From: Clostridiales bacterium
GTDB lineage: Bacteria > Bacillota > Clostridia > Oscillospirales > Oscillospiraceae
DNA length: 35,634 bases
Direction: 5' to 3'
Assembly: GCA_012520295.1 (NCBI GenBank)
Contig: JAAYOP010000090.1
Span: 1-35,634 of the forward strand
The notes beneath the pieces were generated by a model, which was not told the DNA's origin, searched no databases, and saw nothing but the letters and a program-made list of their open reading frames with translations. This document shows, one piece after another, positions 32,302 to 35,634 of this stretch. The translations under genes were made by a program, and so were the position numbers. The first letter of the stretch is position 1; every line of letters begins with the position of its first letter.

Positions 32302-33495
32302 TCATTCAGTTACCCGACAGGCTATATTCCCTTCACTGAGTTTTATTTTAAGCCTCTCGCCGTTTTCCACGTCACAGGCCCTTTTGACAAGAGTGCCGTC
32401 TTCCTTTTGGACTATTGAATACCCCCTGGCCAGTACCTTCAGCGGGCTCATTGCGTCCAGGGCCGCTGTCAGCCTGATAAACCCGGCCTTTTTATTGTGA
32501 ACCAGGCCGGAGGCCAGAGAAATAAGCTTCTCCTGGGTAAAGTCCACCAGCATCCTCCTGTCCTGTATATAATAGAGGGGACTTTTTAACACCCGGTTTT
32601 CCTTTAAGCTGTTGAGCCGCTCCCTGCAGGCTTCCAGCTGCCTTTTCAGAGCTTTGGCAAGTCTGATATCAGTTGACCTTAGCATCTCAGCCAACTCAAC
32701 TCTGTCGGGCACCGCCAGCTCCGCGGCATTTGAAGGTGTTGCGGCTCTCAGGTCGGCTACAAAGTCCGAAATTGTTACATCCGGCTCATGGCCTACCGCT
32801 GATATAACCGGTATTTCGGATTCGTATATTGCCCTTGCCACCCGCTCGTCATTAAATGCCCACAAGTCCTCAATGGAACCTCCGCCTCGCCCCGTTATAA
32901 TCACATCGGCTATTTTGTGTGCATTTGCGTAGCGTATGGCTCCGCATATCTCCGGAGGGGCCTCCGCACCCTGAACACGCACGGGAAGTATAATGAGCTT
33001 TGCGATGGGAAACCTCTTTCCCAGCACCCTTATCATATCCCTGACAGCCGCCCCCACCGGCGAGGTTATTATGGCAATCCTCTCAGGATATCTGGGTATC
33101 TGTTTTTTCTTTTCCCTGTCAAAGAGCCCTTCTTCCTGCAGCTTTTTCTTTAGCTGTTCATATGCTATGTGCAGGTCACCGATACCATCAGGTGTTATGC
33201 CTGTACAGTAAAGCTGATACTGCCCATCCCTCGGGTAAACTGAAACCCGCCCGGAGGCTATGACTTTCATGCCGTTTTCAGGACGGAATCTCAGAGTTGA
33301 TGCCTCCCGCCTGAACATTACGCAGCGCAGGGCCGCTTCTGTGTCCTTGATTGTGAAATAGTGATGCCCTGAGGGATAGATCTTATAGTTTGAAAGTTCG
33401 CCTCTGACATATACTCTTGACAGAACCGGTGAGGAGTCCATCATTTTTTTTATCAGACCGTTGAGCTCTGCCACACTGAATATTTTCTTATTCAT
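32302..33495 (-). CDS. xseA: exodeoxyribonuclease VII large subunit
   Basis: The catalytic subunit, which degrades single-stranded DNA from both ends in repair. It has an N-terminal OB fold (VYVRGELSNYKIYPSGHHYFTIKD), a central catalytic region with ITGRGGGSIEDLWAFNDE and SAVGHEPDVTISDFVADLRAATPSNAAE, and a coiled-coil region at about 265-350 that binds XseB. GGGGGAT precedes ATG 33495, giving 397 residues; the frame starts 7 codons earlier. It belongs to the nusB-xseA-xseB-ispA set. Confidence 0.97.
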   Translation of the reverse strand: MNKKIFSVAELNGLIKKMMDSSPVLSRVYVRGELSNYKIYPSGHHYFTIKDTEAALRCVMFRREASTLRFRPENGMKVIASGRVSVYPRDGQYQLYCTGITPDGIGDLHIAYEQLKKKLQEEGLFDREKKKQIPRYPERIAIITSPVGAAVRDMIRVLGKRFPIAKLIILPVRVQGAEAPPEICGAIRYANAHKIADVIITGRGGGSIEDLWAFNDERVARAIYESEIPVISAVGHEPDVTISDFVADLRAATPSNAAELAVPDRVELAEMLRSTDIRLAKALKRQLEACRERLNSLKENRVLKSPLYYIQDRRMLVDFTQEKLISLASGLVHNKKAGFIRLTAALDAMSPLKVLARGYSIVQKEDGTLVKRACDVENGERLKIKLSEGNIACRVTE

Positions 33496-33543
33496 TGCAT
33501 ATCCCCCATTTTTCACACTGGTTGACTTTTTAATCCTTACCTG

Positions 33544-34470
33544 TCATTCCTCCAGAGCCCTGTATGTGAGCAGGGCAATTCCCAGAGCATTGTCCGTGGC
33601 ATATTCCGGAGCCGGAAAAATACCCTTCGGAATCCTTGACCTGATATATATACTGGAAGAAACCCCGCCCGAGAATAAGATTGGCAGCGGACCGTATTCC
33701 GCGCCGGCGTTTTCACAGGCTCTGATTAAAACATCGGCCAAGGTTTCAAACACAAAGACCGCTATCTCCCCATGCTCGCACCCTTTGGAAATCATCTCTA
33801 TAACCTTGTTTTCCATTCCCGACAGGGAAAACTCGGTACCCCTCAGCTTTATTTTATAACTGTCCCTTACCCGCCCTTTACATGCCAGCTCATCCAGTCT
33901 TTTGCCGGCGGGAAAGTCCATACCCATATGAAAGCCCGTCCTGTCAATAAGCTGGCCTGCTGAAATATCGTTGCTTCCTCCAATCCTGCGACAGCTTACG
34001 CTTTTTCCCATGGGCGTCACATATAAAAGCTCGGTGGTTCCCCCCGACAGGTGCCATGCCAGATGGGGCCTGTCCAGAAGATGAGAGCTTCCCGATGACC
34101 AGGCTGCAGACGCTATATGACCCTGCTGATGTGAAAATTCATAATAGCCAATTCTCAGTGTCTGGGCCAATATTTTTCCGGCGCAAACCCCCGCCAGAAA
34201 ACAGGGCATATATGACCCCTCTTCCTCCCTGGGCTTTGATGCGACCCCTACTGCCCTTATATCCGTGTGTTCAAGCTCCAGATTTGACAGCACCTGGGGC
34301 AAACTCTTTACATGCTGAAAAAGCGCCTCATTTTGCCTGAGCCCCTTTGTCCCCTCGGGAACGGTGAGAGGCTTGCCGGAATTTTGTCCACAATCCCTAT
34401 GTCCGTCAAAAATTGCGGCGGAGGTTGTATAGTTGCTTGTATCCAAGCCCAGACATAAATCAGCCGTCAA
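33544..34470 (-). CDS. TsaD/Kae1-like paralog (peptidase M22 family)
   Basis: A 308-residue ASKHA-fold protein similar to TsaD, the enzyme for tRNA t6A37, but shorter than the usual ~335-345. The metal-site pair HxxxH is kept (H114, H118 in SHQQGH), as are SGGTTEL (142-148), the SAGQLIDRTGFHMGMDFPAGKRLDELA region and the late Asp (D293) in ATDNALGIAL. The opening CLGLDTSNYTTS differs from the IETSCDET-like start of TsaD. It is probably a clostridial paralog, with genuine TsaD elsewhere; this is inference. The start is TTG 34470 with AAGGAG 9 nt upstream, overlapping nusB by 11 bp. Its position between nusB and xseA suggests coupling to RNA or tRNA functions. Confidence 0.75.
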   Translation of the reverse strand: MTADLCLGLDTSNYTTSAAIFDGHRDCGQNSGKPLTVPEGTKGLRQNEALFQHVKSLPQVLSNLELEHTDIRAVGVASKPREEEGSYMPCFLAGVCAGKILAQTLRIGYYEFSHQQGHIASAAWSSGSSHLLDRPHLAWHLSGGTTELLYVTPMGKSVSCRRIGGSNDISAGQLIDRTGFHMGMDFPAGKRLDELACKGRVRDSYKIKLRGTEFSLSGMENKVIEMISKGCEHGEIAVFVFETLADVLIRACENAGAEYGPLPILFSGGVSSSIYIRSRIPKGIFPAPEYATDNALGIALLTYRALEE

Positions 34471-34915
34471 AGTTCGCTTCTCCTTTTATAAAGCTTCCCA
34501 ATACGCCGTTGATAAAGGATACGGTTTCCCGCTGTTCATATTTCTTTGCCAGCTCCACAGCCTCATTGACTGAAGCAGCTTTCGGAATATCCGGCATATA
34601 CAGGATTTCAAACATGGAAACCCTCATAATAGCCATGGCAGTTCTTGAAATCCGTTCCACCTTCCAGTTTTTTGCGTATTTTTCTATATATGAATCCAGC
34701 TCGGCCAAATGCTCCGACACACCAATGGCCAGCCTTCTGATATATTCAAGCTGCTTTTTGTTGGGATAGTCACTATAGACAGGGACTTCATCTTTAAGGG
34801 TTTTATAGTATTCCTTATCAAACATGATATCTAGCAGCTCTTCTGTTTCCAGCGGGTTAATGCCTGTCAAAAAAGAGATATGAACCGCAATTTCCCGCGC
34901 CGCGGATCTTAACAT
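34460..34915 (-). CDS. nusB: transcription antitermination protein NusB
   Basis: Binds boxA RNA with S10 to prevent early termination of rRNA operons. The all-helical NusB fold is supported by SRTAMAIMRVSMFEILYMPDIPKAASVNEAVELAKKYEQRETVSFINGVLGS, the strongly conserved C-terminal half. The frame runs from 34969, but GGAGG lies 6 nt before ATG 34915, giving 151 residues. A segment around 45-65 (KDEVPVYSDYPNKKQ) is less typical. The TsaD-like gene overlaps its 3' end by 11 bp. Confidence 0.95.
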   Translation of the reverse strand: MLRSAAREIAVHISFLTGINPLETEELLDIMFDKEYYKTLKDEVPVYSDYPNKKQLEYIRRLAIGVSEHLAELDSYIEKYAKNWKVERISRTAMAIMRVSMFEILYMPDIPKAASVNEAVELAKKYEQRETVSFINGVLGSFIKGEANFDG

Positions 34916-34967
34916 GGTTTTCCTCCGAGAGTGTGTTGGATTTGGTTTGTATTCTGTTTTTCTATAC

Positions 34968-34991
34968 AAAACCAGCGGGGGATATCCCCGC
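34968..34991 (-). terminator. GC hairpin between asp23-like gene and nusB
   Basis: GCGGGG (34975-34980) and CCCCGC (34986-34991) form a 6-bp GC stem with a 5-nt loop. On the minus strand it is followed by TGGTTTTGTAT, a weak T-run. It may be a partial terminator or attenuator within the ~105-nt gap before nusB. Confidence 0.5.
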
Positions 34992-35019
34992 CAGAGTATT
35001 ATTGATTTTTTATGCTTTT

Positions 35020-35394
35020 TTATTTCTCTTTGCCCATTGCAACGCCTGTAACGTGGACATTAACGGCAGAAACGGAAAAGCCTGTCATGGATTCAATGGC
35101 GTCAAAAACCTCGTTTTGAATTCGTGTGGCCACATCATTTACCGAGAATCCATATTTAAGCTTGATAAATGTGTCTATGGTTATAGCCGAATCCTCTACA
35201 CAAACCTTAACACCCTTTGCCGCGTTTTTCCTGCTGAGCAGCTCCGATATATCCTTCCCGTGGACATTGCTTATGCCGCCTATACCCTCAACTCCGGCCA
35301 TGGCTTCAAGAGCTATTATCGCAATTACATCCTCTGATATATTTATACTTCCCGTTTCAACCTGGCGGGTTAAATATTCCTTATTATCCGACAT
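35020..35394 (-). CDS. Asp23/Gls24 family envelope-stress protein (YqhY-like)
   Basis: A ~125-residue protein of the Asp23/DUF322 family, located ahead of nusB as yqhY is in Bacillus, where it affects lipid (acetyl-CoA carboxylase) homeostasis. The core GSINISEDVIAIIALEAMAGVEGIGGI and the end FSVSAVNVHVTGVAM are typical. There is no signal peptide or membrane segment, so it is cytoplasmic or membrane-associated. GGAGG is 11 nt before ATG 35394 and 5 nt before TTG 35400, so either may initiate. It is the first gene of the nusB-xse-isp-pro operon. Confidence 0.88.
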   Translation of the reverse strand: MSDNKEYLTRQVETGSINISEDVIAIIALEAMAGVEGIGGISNVHGKDISELLSRKNAAKGVKVCVEDSAITIDTFIKLKYGFSVNDVATRIQNEVFDAIESMTGFSVSAVNVHVTGVAMGKEK

Positions 35395-35450
35395 TGTCAA
35401 GTTATCCTCCCATCCTGCCATATTAAAAAGCTCTGCTGTTGTTTCTGGTT

Positions 35451-35479
35451 ATTTTACCACATAATATTATAAAAATAAA
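35451..35479 (-). promoter_or_regulatory. possible extended -10 promoter for the asp23-nusB operon
   Basis: On the minus strand TGG-TAAAAT (35451-35459) fits an extended -10 box. The -35 region 17 nt upstream (TTTATT, 35474-35479) is poor. The surrounding sequence is strongly AT-rich. Confidence 0.4.
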
Positions 35480-35573
35480 GCAATTTGTTTTTTTATTTAA
35501 TGCCCACTATCTGCGGTTGTCAAACATATGGTCCATTTTTTTAGGAAGTCTGTCAATGGTAAGTAGTAGTAGC

Positions 35574-35625
35574 GCTGTGGGAAGCGTTGAAAAGTCTAAC
35601 GCACCTTTTCAATGCTTTCCATAGC
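35574..35625. repeat. long imperfect hairpin at the right edge
   Basis: A 21-bp stem (35574-35594 with 35605-35625, with three G-T wobbles and a perfect TTGAAAAG/CTTTTCAA core) encloses a 10-nt loop. No T-run follows. No gene is visible between 35480 and the window end. It could be a terminator-like structure, a repeat-element end or part of a structured RNA. Confidence 0.5.
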
Positions 35626-35634
35626 TGTTGGACA

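Overview
The window is a dense stretch of housekeeping chromosome from an endospore-forming, Gram-positive member of the Clostridia. The evidence is a spore-core protein gene (tlp), a YlxM-Ffh-S16-KhpA-RimM-TrmD cluster, a clostridial-style EcfA1A2T module, a DUF5711-like gene beside truA, and AGGAGG-type ribosome binding sites before most genes. Base composition is moderate and fairly even. No phage, insertion sequence, CRISPR array, tRNA or rRNA is visible.

Layout, left to right. (1) 1-5815, minus strand: a gene start cut by the left edge, then fhs (one-carbon metabolism), lgt (lipoprotein maturation) and two M16 peptidase-family genes. The last three plus fhs read as one transcript from a promoter near 5723-5751 to a terminator at 129-174. 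(2) 5816-13444, minus: one very large gene, an NdvB/Cgs-type cyclic beta-1,2-glucan synthase. (3) 13600-17816, plus: a sigma-A type promoter drives ylxM, ffh, rpsP, khpA, rimM and trmD (protein targeting, ribosome assembly, tRNA modification). It ends at an 18-bp perfect inverted repeat that can terminate both strands. A 317-nt stretch without a recognisable gene lies before that terminator. (4) 17854-19561: tlp and a lone UroD-family methyltransferase-like gene, each with a copy of the same ~30-nt repeat upstream. (5) 19574-28806, minus: clpE-like, pgsA, cvpA, a DUF5711-like gene, truA, ecfT, ecfA2, ecfA1 and an rRNA-methyltransferase-like gene. The main promoter is at 28778-28806, with a possible second one before pgsA. 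(6) 29007-35479, minus: asp23-like, nusB, a TsaD/Kae1-like paralog, xseA, xseB, ispA, proB and proA, packed with short gaps and overlaps.

Functionally the window joins translation and RNA handling, membrane and lipid biosynthesis (lgt, pgsA, ispA), vitamin or metal uptake (the ECF energising module without a substrate-binding S component), proline synthesis and proteolysis. No self-contained new defence or biosynthetic system is apparent. The points most worth a second look are the Gram-positive cyclic glucan synthase, the UroD-like protein whose expected zinc-ligand Cys is Ser, the TsaD paralog in the nusB-xse operon, the repeat flanking the UroD-like gene, and several unexplained hairpins. 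Many start codons were set by ribosome-binding-site spacing rather than by the longest reading frame; three or more appear to be TTG.
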